Shown one piece after another: positions 52,919 to 62,114 of a stretch of 64,000 nt of DNA (its first letter is position 1; each line of letters starts with the position of its first letter). Made by a program: the position numbers and the translations under genes. This DNA is from Pseudarthrobacter phenanthrenivorans (lineage in GTDB: Bacteria > Actinomycetota > Actinomycetes > Actinomycetales > Micrococcaceae): contig NZ_JWTB01000003.1 in NCBI RefSeq assembly GCF_000813845.1, positions 19,964-83,963 of the forward strand, in the 5' to 3' direction. The notes below the pieces were generated by a model that was not told the DNA's origin, did not search any database, and worked only from the letters and a program-made list of their open reading frames with translations.

Positions 52919-55900
52919 GGATCCTCAATCCCTTCGGGGTGGAATAGGCGCCGGCGGCGCTGAGCGCGGCGGCAACGGGGGTGTCCAGGATGCCATGTCC
53001 ATTCACTTTCTCCATGATCAGCTTGTCCACGGCTCCCCGGGTCACCACGCCCACCAGTGCGGCAGCCGCGGCCGCCAAGATGGCCTGGTCATCGCTGAAC
53101 GCAAGGAGGGTCTTTCCGCCGCGCTCGACGTACAGGACCAGTGCGCCGTCCACCAGGACAACCAGTGCACCCGCCTTCCGGCCTGGGCGGTGGCCGGTGC
53201 CGGCGTCGTCCTGCACGGCGGGCCAGGGGAGCGCCGCACCGTAAGGGTTGGCGGGATCGGTAGCGGCGAGTGCCAGGGCGACCGGCTCGGCCTTGGCCAG
53301 TTGCGTGTCCTCGGAGTAGGAACGGAGCCTGTCCACGGTGGCGGGAACGGCGAACTGGGCGGCGCCAAGGTGCTCGATGAAGTAGCCGCGGCGGCAGCGG
53401 CCCGCCTCCTCGAGCCGGGCCAGTACCTTGTACATCAGCCCGAAGCCGCCCAGGATCTGTTCCGCCATGACGGAGCCCCTGGTCACCACGCCGTACCGGT
53501 CCAGCAGCAGCTCGGCGGTGGCCCGGGCATGGATGGTGGCATCCAGTTCGGGCTCAGGAAGGGCTGACCAGCGGCCCGCGGCAATGGGCGGCGTGCTTGC
53601 GGCCTGTGCCCCATACCGGCCCCCGCCCAATCCAGGAGAGCCCATCAATCCCGTGCCGTGGGACCGGCCCAGCCGGCTGAGCCGCGGTGCCCTGGCCCGC
53701 GGGGCGCGCGCCACTTGCCGGTGGGCGGTGTGGCCGCCGGCGATCAGCGCCCGCACCGGGGCGAAGGTGTCACCGGTGATCCTGCCGGCCCACGCAAGGT
53801 CCCAGAGTGCGGTGGCCACTTCCTGGTCGCTCAGGACAGCGTCCATGCCGCCGGCCACGTCGGTCAATTGCCGGAAGAAGTAGCCGCCGCCGTTGTTCCG
53901 CAGATGGTCCAGCAGCCGCCGGCTGGCGTCCCCCGGCTCGAAATCGGGCGCCGGATTCAAGGTCAGTTCCGCGGAGTCCGCCAGGTGCAGGCTGATCCAG
54001 CCGTCGTTTCCGGGCAGCGCGCCGGCCCCGGACCACAGGACCTCGCCGGCTGCCATGAGTTCGTCGAGCATGGCGGGCTGGTAATTGGAGACCCGGGTGG
54101 CCAGCACCAGCGGCTCCCATGCCGAGGCGGGAACCGGCACGCCGGAGAGCTGGTCGATGGCAGTGATGATGCCGTCCAGTCCGCGCAGGGTGGGCTGGCC
54201 GCGGCCGCCTCCCGGGGTCCTGACGTGTTGCCACGCCGGCAGGAAGCGTCCGTAGGCGGCGGCGTCCACCGGTTCCACTTCCGCCCGGAGGGCGGCCAGC
54301 GAACGGCGCCGGAGCTTGCGCAGCACGTCGGCGTCGCACCATTCGCTGGCAATGGCATGCGGAACATCGGCCATCGGGGCGCCTGCTGCCGGTCCCGCGC
54401 CGACATCAGCCTGGGCACCCCCGCCCGGTTCGGCATCATCCGGTTCGGCGTCATCCGGTCCGGCCCCTGGCCCGGCTTCCTGCGGCGGTGCGTCCGGCGG
54501 GGTGACGTGGGGACGGAACTCACCTTCCACCACGCGCCCGTCCGCCGCGAGGCGTTTCAAGGCGGTGCCCACGACGGCGACGCCGAGGCCAAGCCGCCCG
54601 GCGGCTTCGGCCGCGGTGAAGGGTCCGTGGGTCCGCGCGTACCGGGAGACGAGGTCGCCCAGGGGGTCGGCGACCGGTTCGATGAACGCCAACGGAACAC
54701 CCATGGGCAGCGGCACGCCGATGGCATCACGCAGGCGGGCGGCATCTTCCACGGCGGCGAAGCGTTCCACTCCGCCGATGTTGACCTTGATGGCGCGGTT
54801 GGCGCGTTGGAGGGCTGCGAGGTGGGCCGCCGCCTCGGGCACTGTTGCGGCCGCTTCAGCAGGCGGAGTTTCAGCGGGCTCGGGCATCTGGACGGTTTCC
54901 CCTGCCGGTGCAGTGCCCTGCAGCCGGTCCGCGGCTTCCTCCGCCGTCAGCGGGCCGAGCAGCCGCAGCAGGTCGGCCACCCCTTCCATGCCCCGCGCTC
55001 GCCGGTCCGGGGCGAGCCGCTGCAGTTCGCGTTCGGTGGCCTCGATGACCTTGGCGTCGAGGAGTTCGCGCAGCTCCACCCGGCCCAGCAGCTCGTTCAG
55101 GAGGGTGGAGTCCAGCGCCAGGGCGGCGGCCCGCCGCTCGGCCAGCGGCGAATCGCCCTCGTAAAGGAACTGGGCCACATAGCCGAACAGCAGGGACTTG
55201 GCGAAGGGGGAAGGCTGCTGCGTAGTGGTCTGCACGATGCGCAGCTCACGCCGTTCCACGGAAGCGGCGATGTCCTTCAGTGCCGGCAGGTCGTAGACGT
55301 CCTGCAGGCATTCGCGCACCGTTTCCAGCACGATGGGGAACGTCGGGTACTTCCTGGCCACGTCCAGCAGCTGGGCCGACCGCTGGCGCTGCTGCCACAG
55401 CGGCTGGCGCTTGCCGGGGGTCTGGCGGGGAAGCAGCAGTGCGCGGGCGGCGCACTCACGGAACCGCGACGCGAACAGGGCGCTGCCACCCACCTCGGCG
55501 GTGACGATCTGCTCGAGTTCTTCGGGATCGAAGAGGAACAGCTCTGCGCCGGGTGGTTCGTCCTCCATCATGGGCACCCGCAGCACGATGCCGTCGTCGG
55601 CCGCCATGGCGGAGCCGTCCAGCCCGTAGCGCTGGTGGAGACGCTGCCCGACGGCGAGGGCCCAGGGGGCGTGCACCGGCATGCCGAACGGGCTGTGCAG
55701 GATGACGCGCCAGTCGCCCAGTTCGTCGTGGAACCGCTCCACTACCAGGGTGGTGTCGCTCGGGACCACCTCGGTGGCCTGCTTCTGCTCGCCCAGGTAC
55801 TGGATGAGGTTGTTGGCGGCATAGTCATCCAGGCCGCTGGCTTTGCAGCGCTCGGTGGCCGGGCCAACGTCGGACGCGGACAGCTCCCGGACAAACGCGC

Positions 55901-57986
55901 CCAGCGCCCGGCCCAGGTCCACCGGCCGCCCCAGCGAATCGCCCTTCCAGAACGGCAGCTTGCCGGGCTGGCCGAAGGCAGGGGAAACCAGGACGCGGTC
56001 GTGCGTGATGTCCTCGATCTTCCAGCTGGTGGCGCCCAGGGCAAAGACGTCGCCCACGCGGGACTCGTACACCATCTCCTCGTCGAGCTCGCCCACACGG
56101 CGGCCGCCCTTGGGCGCGCGCGCAGGCTTGCCGTCCTCGGCGGGGGATGCTGCACCTTCCTGTTCGGTGCCGATGATATAGACGCCGAACAGGCCGCGGT
56201 CCGGGATGGTGCCGCCGGAGGTGACCGCCAGGCGCTGGGCCCCGGGCCGGCCTTCAATGGTGCCGGCGTTGCGGTCCCAGATGATCCTCGGCCGGAGTTC
56301 GGCGAATTCGTCCGACGGGTACCGTCCGGCGAGCAGGTCCAGCGTGGCTTCGAACGCTGACCGGGGGAGTGAAGCGAAGGGCGCGGAGCGCCGGACCGTG
56401 CTGAACCATTCCTCCACATCGATGCTGCCCAAAGCGGTGGCCGCGACTGTCTGCTGGGCCAGGATGTCCAGGGGATTGGCCGGGATGCTGAGGCGTTCGA
56501 TCTTGCCGTCCAGCATCCGTTCCACGGTGATGGCCGTATGCACCAGGTCTGCCCGGTGCTTGGGGAAAAGGACGCCCTGGGAGATTTCCCCCACCTGGTG
56601 CCCGGCGCGGCCCACGCGCTGCAGGCCGCTGGCCACCGACGGGGGCGACTCCACCTGCACCACCAGGTCCACGGCGCCCATGTCGATGCCCAGTTCCAGG
56701 GAGGACGTGGCCACCACGCACCGCAGCCGCCCTGATTTGAGGTCGTCCTCGATGAGTGCCCGCTGGTCTTTGGAAACGGACCCGTGGTGGGCGCGGGCCA
56801 GCACGGGGTCGGCCCCGGCCGAGCTGCCGGCCTGCGCCATCATGTGCGCGGGCGTTGCGGTTGACGCGGGAACGGCCGACGGCGGCGCCCCCTTTCCGGA
56901 GGCGGCCGCGGCTTCCAGCCCTCCCGCGGCGGGCTCGTTCCAGCCGCCGCCGACCGCGATCAGCTGGCGTTCGGCGTAGATCTCGTTAAGCCGGGCTGTA
57001 AGCCGTTCCGCAAGGCGGCGGGAGTTGGCGAAGACAATCGTGGACTGATTGGCCAGCACCAGGTCCACGATCTTTTCCTCCACGTGGGGCCAGATGGACG
57101 CCTGCGGCTGCAGTCCGGATGCCGGACCGGAATCGAACGCCCCGGCGGCGCCCTGCAGGTCCGACATGTCCTCCACCGGCACGGAGACCGTAAGGTCCCA
57201 GTTCTTCTTCGCGGGCGGGGCAACGATTTCCACGGGAGCCGAACCGGCCAGGAACTGGGCCACCAGCTCCCGGGGCTCCACGGTGGCGGACAGTCCGATG
57301 CGCTGGGCGGGTTTGGGCAGCAGGGCGTCCAGCCGTTCGAGGGAGACGGCCAGGTGCGCTCCGCGTTTGGTTCCGGCCACCGCGTGGACTTCGTCGATGA
57401 TGATGGTGTCCACCTCGGTGAGTGTTTCGCGGGCCCGGGAGGTGAGCATCAGGAACAGCGACTCGGGAGTGGTGATAAGGATGTCCGGCGGGTTGGTCAA
57501 AAGTGTGCGCCGGTCCGCGGCGGGGGTGTCCCCGGACCGCACCCCCACCGTGATCAGCGGCGCGGGAAGGCCCAGCCGCTTGGCGGTCTGGGTGATGCCG
57601 ATCAAGGGGGCGCGCAGGTTCCGTTCCACGTCCACGCCCAGGGCCTTCAGCGGCGAGATGTAGAGGACGCGGGTCTTCCGCTTGGGGGCCCGGGCCCGTT
57701 TGCCTTTCACCGGCGCTTGGGCCTCCGTTGCTTCGGGGGCCCGGGAGGCGTGGTCCAGCAGCCGGTCCAGGGCCCACAGGAAGGCCGCGAGGGTCTTGCC
57801 GGACCCGGTGGGTGCAACCACCAGGGCATGGGAGCCGGAGGAGATGGCATTCCACGCCCCGGCCTGGGCCGGTGTGGGCGCCGTGAAGGCGCCCAGGAAC
57901 CAGTCGCGCGTGGGCCGGCTGAATTGGCCCATGGGTGCGGCCTTGCCGGAAGCGCCGCGGCCGGCTGAACGCTGTTCCTGGTTCAT
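52911..57986 (-). CDS. lhr: Large helicase-related protein Lhr (DEAD/DEAH ATP-dependent helicase)
   Basis: A 1691-residue superfamily 2 helicase. GSGKT is at 61-65, the DEVH box is in IIIDEVHAVAGTKRGA, and SSLELGIDMG and QRVGRAGHQ are motifs V and VI. After the helicase core come the winged-helix and Lhr-specific domains. In mycobacteria Lhr is a 3'-5' DNA and RNA:DNA helicase involved in repair. Two low-complexity insertions stand out: about 340-410 (Ala/Gly/Pro-rich, between motifs) and about 1180-1230 (PPDAPPQEAGPGAG and so on). ATG 57986 matches the usual start; an in-frame extension exists. Downstream Nei2 overlaps by eight bases. Confidence 0.95.
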   Translation of the reverse strand: MNQEQRSAGRGASGKAAPMGQFSRPTRDWFLGAFTAPTPAQAGAWNAISSGSHALVVAPTGSGKTLAAFLWALDRLLDHASRAPEATEAQAPVKGKRARAPKRKTRVLYISPLKALGVDVERNLRAPLIGITQTAKRLGLPAPLITVGVRSGDTPAADRRTLLTNPPDILITTPESLFLMLTSRARETLTEVDTIIIDEVHAVAGTKRGAHLAVSLERLDALLPKPAQRIGLSATVEPRELVAQFLAGSAPVEIVAPPAKKNWDLTVSVPVEDMSDLQGAAGAFDSGPASGLQPQASIWPHVEEKIVDLVLANQSTIVFANSRRLAERLTARLNEIYAERQLIAVGGGWNEPAAGGLEAAAASGKGAPPSAVPASTATPAHMMAQAGSSAGADPVLARAHHGSVSKDQRALIEDDLKSGRLRCVVATSSLELGIDMGAVDLVVQVESPPSVASGLQRVGRAGHQVGEISQGVLFPKHRADLVHTAITVERMLDGKIERLSIPANPLDILAQQTVAATALGSIDVEEWFSTVRRSAPFASLPRSAFEATLDLLAGRYPSDEFAELRPRIIWDRNAGTIEGRPGAQRLAVTSGGTIPDRGLFGVYIIGTEQEGAASPAEDGKPARAPKGGRRVGELDEEMVYESRVGDVFALGATSWKIEDITHDRVLVSPAFGQPGKLPFWKGDSLGRPVDLGRALGAFVRELSASDVGPATERCKASGLDDYAANNLIQYLGEQKQATEVVPSDTTLVVERFHDELGDWRVILHSPFGMPVHAPWALAVGQRLHQRYGLDGSAMAADDGIVLRVPMMEDEPPGAELFLFDPEELEQIVTAEVGGSALFASRFRECAARALLLPRQTPGKRQPLWQQRQRSAQLLDVARKYPTFPIVLETVRECLQDVYDLPALKDIAASVERRELRIVQTTTQQPSPFAKSLLFGYVAQFLYEGDSPLAERRAAALALDSTLLNELLGRVELRELLDAKVIEATERELQRLAPDRRARGMEGVADLLRLLGPLTAEEAADRLQGTAPAGETVQMPEPAETPPAEAAATVPEAAAHLAALQRANRAIKVNIGGVERFAAVEDAARLRDAIGVPLPMGVPLAFIEPVADPLGDLVSRYARTHGPFTAAEAAGRLGLGVAVVGTALKRLAADGRVVEGEFRPHVTPPDAPPQEAGPGAGPDDAEPDDAEPGGGAQADVGAGPAAGAPMADVPHAIASEWCDADVLRKLRRRSLAALRAEVEPVDAAAYGRFLPAWQHVRTPGGGRGQPTLRGLDGIITAIDQLSGVPVPASAWEPLVLATRVSNYQPAMLDELMAAGEVLWSGAGALPGNDGWISLHLADSAELTLNPAPDFEPGDASRRLLDHLRNNGGGYFFRQLTDVAGGMDAVLSDQEVATALWDLAWAGRITGDTFAPVRALIAGGHTAHRQVARAPRARAPRLSRLGRSHGTGLMGSPGLGGGRYGAQAASTPPIAAGRWSALPEPELDATIHARATAELLLDRYGVVTRGSVMAEQILGGFGLMYKVLARLEEAGRCRRGYFIEHLGAAQFAVPATVDRLRSYSEDTQLAKAEPVALALAATDPANPYGAALPWPAVQDDAGTGHRPGRKAGALVVLVDGALVLYVERGGKTLLAFSDDQAILAAAAAALVGVVTRGAVDKLIMEKVNGHGILDTPVAAALSAAGAYSTPKGLRIRA

Positions 57987-58037
57987 GCCTCCATCATGCC
58001 CCACAGCACCGACAGCCAATCCCGGCCCGGCGCCCGC

Positions 58038-59648
58038 CTAGGCAGTTCCGGCCTTCGGCAGGTCCTTGGTTGCCGGGCCCTCGAGCAGTTTGCCCTCATT
58101 GCTGAACCGGGAGCCGTGCAGCGGACAGTCCCACGTCATGTCGCTGTCGTTCCAATGCAGGATGCCGCCCAAGTGGGTACAGACCGCCGACAGCCGGCAG
58201 GTGGTTCCGCCCACCGTGGACACCGCCACCGGCCTGTTCCCCTCACGGTAGACCCGGCCCTGGCCTTCAACGGGGGCTGCCACCGGAACAGCGCCCGCAG
58301 GAGCAGCGCCCGCCGGAGCGGGCTGCGCCGGAGCAGGCTGCCATGGGGCAGGTTGCCCGGGAACAGGGGAACTGCCCGTCCTCCGCCTGAGTCCGTCAAT
58401 CTTCCGGCCCTCGGCGCCCACCCGTCCCCAGTCGGTGGCCATCCTCGCGGCCACCCCCGCGTTGAGCGCCACGGCGGACAAGGCGCCGGCCGGCGACGTG
58501 ACGCGGTGGTGGATGGTGTCAGCCCACGGGACCTGGCCGCCCAGGATGTCTGCCGAGATGCCCAGGGCGGCGGCGACGGCGTTGGTCATTCCCCATTTGT
58601 TGTAGCCGGTGCCGAAGTAGATCCGGCCCCGGCCGCGGGGGAGCTTGCCGAAGAACGGCATGAGGTTGGTGGGCATGTAGTCCGGGGCCGACCAGGTGTG
58701 CGTGGTGGCTGCCCCGGGGTAGTGCTGCCGGGTCCAGTCCAGCAGGCCGGCAAGGTGTGCCTTTTCAGAGCCGGTCCGGCCCACGTGGTGGCCGTGCCCG
58801 CCCACCAGCAGCAGGCTCCGTCCATCCAGCTGGTAGTCACGGAGGGAATGGGTGGGCTGCTCAACAGAGATGTACATGCCCGGAGGCGGGGCCTGGTCCT
58901 CCTGCAGTTCCAGCGCCGCCGCATAGGACCGGCTGGGTTTGAGTTTGGCGAAATACAGGCCGCGGTCAAGGACCGGGACGCCGGTGGCCAGGACCACCTT
59001 GTCCGCCCTGACGCTGCCCCGGTTGGTCCGAACGGCAGAGGGGGTGCCTCCGGTGACATCCTGGAGCCGGACGTCGCCGACGATGCGTCCGCCACGGCTG
59101 CGGATGTCGGCCACCAGCGCATCGAGGACGTCCATCGGGTTGATCTGGGCCTGGTCCCGCAGGCGGACAGCGCCGTGGACAGGAAACGGCAGGCCGGCGT
59201 CGCGCACATAGTCCACGTCCAGGCCCGCAGTTCCCGCGGCTTTGACTTCTTCCCGCAGTTTCTCGGTGCCTTGGGCGGAAGCGGCATAGGTGTAGGCGTC
59301 GCGGCGCTGGAACGGCACGCCCTGTTCCGCCAGGTAGCGCAGCAGCCAGGCCTGGCCTTCGCGGTTCCCGTCCACGTAGGCCTGGACCTGTTTCTGCGAA
59401 TACTGCCGGGCGAGCTGGGACAGGAACGTCCCCTGCAGCAGGGTGACCTTCGCGGTGGTATTGCCCGTGGTGACGGCGCCCGGATAGCGCGCTTCCAGCA
59501 CCAGCACGCGTTGGCCCGACCTTGCCAGCAGCAGTGCGGTGACCAGGCCGGTCAGGCCTGCACCCGCCACCACCGCGTCGTACCTGGAGTCGGGTTCAAA
59601 GGGATCAGACGTGAAGGAATCCCTGCGGTCCAGCCAAATCGACGCCAT
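58038..59648 (-). CDS. FAD-dependent oxidoreductase with C-terminal Rieske [2Fe-2S] domain
   Basis: A 536-residue DAO-type FAD protein fused to a Rieske domain. The FAD motif GAGLTGL is at 29-35; the middle domain has GNTTAKVTLLQGT and VVLATGVPV. A Pro/Ala linker separates the Rieske part, whose ligands are C490-x-H492 (CTHLGG) and C508-x2-H511 (CPLHGS). This fusion is a widespread but uncharacterised family, plausibly a redox enzyme in stress or substrate oxidation. It is alone on its strand with a palindrome in the divergent promoter region (59740-59751). Confidence 0.92.
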   Translation of the reverse strand: MASIWLDRRDSFTSDPFEPDSRYDAVVAGAGLTGLVTALLLARSGQRVLVLEARYPGAVTTGNTTAKVTLLQGTFLSQLARQYSQKQVQAYVDGNREGQAWLLRYLAEQGVPFQRRDAYTYAASAQGTEKLREEVKAAGTAGLDVDYVRDAGLPFPVHGAVRLRDQAQINPMDVLDALVADIRSRGGRIVGDVRLQDVTGGTPSAVRTNRGSVRADKVVLATGVPVLDRGLYFAKLKPSRSYAAALELQEDQAPPPGMYISVEQPTHSLRDYQLDGRSLLLVGGHGHHVGRTGSEKAHLAGLLDWTRQHYPGAATTHTWSAPDYMPTNLMPFFGKLPRGRGRIYFGTGYNKWGMTNAVAAALGISADILGGQVPWADTIHHRVTSPAGALSAVALNAGVAARMATDWGRVGAEGRKIDGLRRRTGSSPVPGQPAPWQPAPAQPAPAGAAPAGAVPVAAPVEGQGRVYREGNRPVAVSTVGGTTCRLSAVCTHLGGILHWNDSDMTWDCPLHGSRFSNEGKLLEGPATKDLPKAGTA

Positions 59649-59739
59649 GCCAGTCCAACCTGCCTCCGGTCCAAGGCCCTTTTGGGGGCCGTTTTGTGAT
59701 GGGTCTGTCAGGGACCCCTGCTATCCGTGGCGGATTTGA

Positions 59740-59751
59740 TAAGTCTACTTA
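59740..59751. promoter_or_regulatory. Small palindrome TAAGT-CT-ACTTA
   Basis: A perfect 5-bp inverted repeat with a 2-base centre, in the 193-base gap between the FAD-Rieske gene and the DUF4383 gene. Being AT-rich in a GC-rich gap and next to TACCATAAC, it may mark a promoter/operator. The rest of the gap shows no other element. Confidence 0.35.
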
Positions 59752-59841
59752 CCATAACGGGGGTTAGGTCTACGGCCAGGCACTATCGGTCGCGCATCGC
59801 CCGGCGGCCAAGAACGCACCACGACACAAGCAGGAGAAATC

Positions 59842-59908
59842 ATGACAACCATGAATTCCGGGCGGTCGCACTGTAGGCCGGACCAACGTCCAAAAAGCCA
59901 CCCTCGCC
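59842..59908 (+). other. Detached native start of the DUF4383 gene (out of frame by one base)
   Basis: AGGAG at 59831 precedes ATG 59842, which reads MTTMNSGRS and then falls out of frame. Skipping one base near 59869 restores TVGRTNVQKATLAVGAVFI in the frame of the DUF4383 gene, exactly the expected N-terminus. So one extra base separates the true start and its ribosome binding site from the rest of the gene. Confidence 0.7.
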
Positions 59909-60316
59909 GTGGGCGCGGTCTTCATCCTGGTAGGAATTCTCAGGTTCATTCCGGGTATCACCGCCAACTACGAATCCCTCGGATTCGCGGGGCACGGCTC
60001 CGGTGCCCTGCTCCTGGGCGTTTTCCAGGTGTCCATACTGCACAACATCGTCCACCTGCTGTTCGGCATCGCCGGTGTCGCCATGGCGCGCAGCGCGGCT
60101 GCGTCGAAGAACTACCTGGTGGTGGGCGGCGCCATCTACCTTGTGCTGTGGCTCTACGGCCTGCTCATCGGCCAGGACAGCGGAGCCAATTTTGTCCCGG
60201 TCAACACTGCCGACAACTGGCTGCACTTCATCCTCGGCGTCGCCATGATCGGCCTGGGCGTTGCCTTGTCCCGCGGCACGGCGGCCGCCGGACGCACCAC
60301 CACGGCAACGAGGTAG
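59909..60316 (+). CDS. DUF4383 membrane protein (frame broken near the start)
   Basis: A 135-residue part of a DUF4383 protein with four membrane segments (about 1-15, 31-62, 69-88, 101-123) and the family pattern FAGHGSGALLLGVFQVSILHN followed by IVHLLFG. It is usually a small inner-membrane protein of unknown role. The given frame starts at GTG 59909 without a ribosome binding site. The true start with AGGAG is ATG 59842 in another frame; see the separate entry. It may be a real inactivation, a sequencing error, or translation from the GTG. A terminator follows. Confidence 0.75.
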   Translation: MGAVFILVGILRFIPGITANYESLGFAGHGSGALLLGVFQVSILHNIVHLLFGIAGVAMARSAAASKNYLVVGGAIYLVLWLYGLLIGQDSGANFVPVNTADNWLHFILGVAMIGLGVALSRGTAAAGRTTTATR

Positions 60317-60374
60317 CCCAACATCCCGCTGCCGGCACCCAGGAAAGAAGGCCCGACGGCGGCACCACAGTACT

Positions 60375-60408
60375 GAAGGCGGCCCGGCTTGATTGCCGGG
60401 CCGCCTTC
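60375..60408. terminator. Hairpin terminator
   Basis: A perfect 14-bp stem, 60375-60388 and 60395-60408, with loop TTGATT, between the convergent DUF4383 and DUF4232 genes. Confidence 0.75.
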
Positions 60409-60484
60409 GGCCGTTCCGTAACATGGCTTTGTCCAGGAGCCGGGTGTGTCCAGGGACAGATGGTGTTCGCCGGGGTACCCGCCG

Positions 60485-61144
60485 TCAGGCGGGCTGGAAC
60501 GCCCCGATGCTGAGCAGGGTGATGTTGGCGTTGCTGCAGGCCCTGGTGGGCTGCGGAAGGAACAGCGAGTCGGTGTCCTCGGGCGGGTAGATCCGGTATC
60601 CGGCAGCATCCACGGGCGAGCAGTCCATGTAGTTGCCGGCCTGCGTGTATCGCAGCACCGCGGTGCCGGTCTGGCCGGGAGCGAGCAGGACGTCGACGAC
60701 GGCGGCTGACTCGTCCCGGGTGGCGGCCGCACCGATCGGGGCGCCTGCAGCGTCGGCCACCAGCGAGACGCCGGGGAAACCCCGCAGGATGCAGGGCTCG
60801 GAACCCTTGTTGGTGAGGTTCAACTTCATATACACACTGCCTGCAGCGCCTCCACCGGAAGCGTCGGTTGCCGCCGTGAGCCCTGCCGCCTTGCAGAGGC
60901 CGGGAGCGCCAGCGGTGGTTCCGGGCGCAGGGGATTCCGACATGGCAGGCGTTGACGTGGCCGGGGCCGGCGAAGCCGGTGGCGTGGATGCCGACGACGA
61001 GGGGGACTGGCTGGCCTGCCCGGTGGCGGGAGACGTGGTGGTTTGGGACTGCGGCTGGGTTGGACCGCACGCGGTGAGCAGCAGCGCTGCCGCTGCGGCC
61101 GCCGTCGTCATGGCAAACCCCGGGGACATTTTCTGAGACCTCAT
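60485..61144 (-). CDS. DUF4232 domain lipoprotein
   Basis: A 219-residue lipoprotein. The signal ends in LLLTAC with lipobox C26; a Ser/Pro/Thr-rich linker (about 30-75) follows, and the DUF4232 domain has VYMKLNLTNKGSEPCILRGF and PGVSL, an immunoglobulin-like pattern. Cysteines in CILRGF, MDCSP and TRACSN may pair. Such proteins are common on actinobacterial surfaces; no function is known. GAAGGTGG stands upstream of ATG 61144. Confidence 0.88.
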   Translation of the reverse strand: MRSQKMSPGFAMTTAAAAAALLLTACGPTQPQSQTTTSPATGQASQSPSSSASTPPASPAPATSTPAMSESPAPGTTAGAPGLCKAAGLTAATDASGGGAAGSVYMKLNLTNKGSEPCILRGFPGVSLVADAAGAPIGAAATRDESAAVVDVLLAPGQTGTAVLRYTQAGNYMDCSPVDAAGYRIYPPEDTDSLFLPQPTRACSNANITLLSIGAFQPA

Positions 61145-61283
61145 GGCACCACCTTCGCTGTACCGGTTGCCCGCGTCAACGATGCTGCCTGCCGCGGCGG
61201 CAATTTGATGCCCGGATCGTGATGATCCGGCCGGCACCAGGGTGCCCGCAGGCCGGTCGGCGCATCCAGGTGCCGGCGTCCGG

Positions 61284-61334
61284 TCAGTCCGTCTCCGGGC
61301 CGCTGCAGTAGTGGCAATCCTCCGGGCACTCCAT
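61284..61334 (-). CDS. Possible cysteine-rich 16-residue micropeptide
   Basis: MECPEDCHYCSGPETD, with three cysteines and a histidine in CPEDCHYC spacing like a small metal or redox site. Its ATG overlaps the TGA stop of the upstream gene as TGATG, so translation could be coupled. Too short to support on statistics; kept because of the coupling and composition. Confidence 0.3.
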   Translation of the reverse strand: MECPEDCHYCSGPETD

Positions 61335-61543
61335 CACGCCGGCACCTCCGCCAGGTCGTAGCCATCGGCGATATGGAACAGGCGGCGGCCTCCGGACGGC
61401 GCGGTCACCCATACAACGTCGCCGTCGTCGGTCCTGGTATCCACCACGCCGCTGTACACGGTGCGGCCATTCCTCTTCAGGTCCACGGTGTCGCCGGGTT
61501 CGACGGCGTCCCAGCGGACGGGGCTTTTTACGCGGCTCGTCAT
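61334..61543 (-). CDS. Hypothetical protein, 69 residues
   Basis: A small acidic protein from ATG 61543 with a beta-rich look: TSRVKSPVRWDAVEPGD, TVDLKRNGRTVYSGVVDTRT, VVWVTAPSGGRRLFHIADGY. It looks like an SH3-like or KOW-type barrel, but I cannot name it. An extended start 22 codons upstream is open but less likely. A hairpin (61576-61597) lies in its 5' region. The 211-base gap before the next plus-strand gene also has a TAGACT (61715-61720), possibly a -10 element of that gene. Confidence 0.6.
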   Translation of the reverse strand: MTSRVKSPVRWDAVEPGDTVDLKRNGRTVYSGVVDTRTDDGDVVWVTAPSGGRRLFHIADGYDLAEVPA

Positions 61544-61754
61544 TGAAGTCACGGTTGTTCCTTTGCACGGGGTGGCAGGGCGGCCGTTGCCGCCCTGTGA
61601 TGCCATCAAACAGTCGGGCTGGGGCGCGGCTCAATAGAGGAATGGCCACCGTCGCGTGGACGCCTTTGTGCAGGCCTCCAGCAACGGCCCGTGACGGCGT
61701 GGAGGGGCAGGGTTAGACTGCCTGCGTACGTGTTGGCGATCGAAGGAGAAGTTC

Positions 61755-62102
61755 ATGGACTACACCGGAAGCCAGTCGGAAAAGGCCGTTCCCGCCGGGG
61801 AACTGGGCCGCAGCCACATCGGCCAGACCATCAGCTTCCAGCCGAATGAGTTCACCGTCGTGTTCGGAAAGCTTGCCGGAATCGCGCGGACAGAGGCCAT
61901 GGTCTACCTGTCCCTGACGGGGGTGGGGAACGGCACGCACCTGAAGGATGAATACGACCTGCCGGTGACGCACGAGGTCTTCGTTCCCGTGGACGTCATT
62001 ACCAACGCTGAGTCCACCATCAAGGACCTGTTCGGGAAAGTCCAGGAGAACCTGCGCGGGTCCAGCCACAAGGGCGGCGAGGACCGCACGGACCGGCTGT
62101 AG
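61755..62102 (+). CDS. Hypothetical protein, 115 residues
   Basis: A soluble protein with alternating beta-rich character: GRSHIGQTISFQPNEFTVVF, EAMVYLSLTGVGNGTHLKDE, VFVPVDVITNAESTIKDLFG. No recognised motif, signal or membrane segment. GGAG precedes ATG 61755. I do not recognise its family. A strong hairpin follows its stop. Confidence 0.65.
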   Translation: MDYTGSQSEKAVPAGELGRSHIGQTISFQPNEFTVVFGKLAGIARTEAMVYLSLTGVGNGTHLKDEYDLPVTHEVFVPVDVITNAESTIKDLFGKVQENLRGSSHKGGEDRTDRL

Positions 62103-62114
62103 CGGATCAGCCCG

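Noticed and set aside
53658..56360. 900-residue open frame antisense to lhr
   Set aside because: Shadow of a clear helicase gene; no domain, and amino acid use is that of complementary GC-rich codons.
59842..60513. 223-residue frame from ATG 59842
   Set aside because: Only its first nine residues match the family; the rest is a shadow of the DUF4383 gene in another frame.
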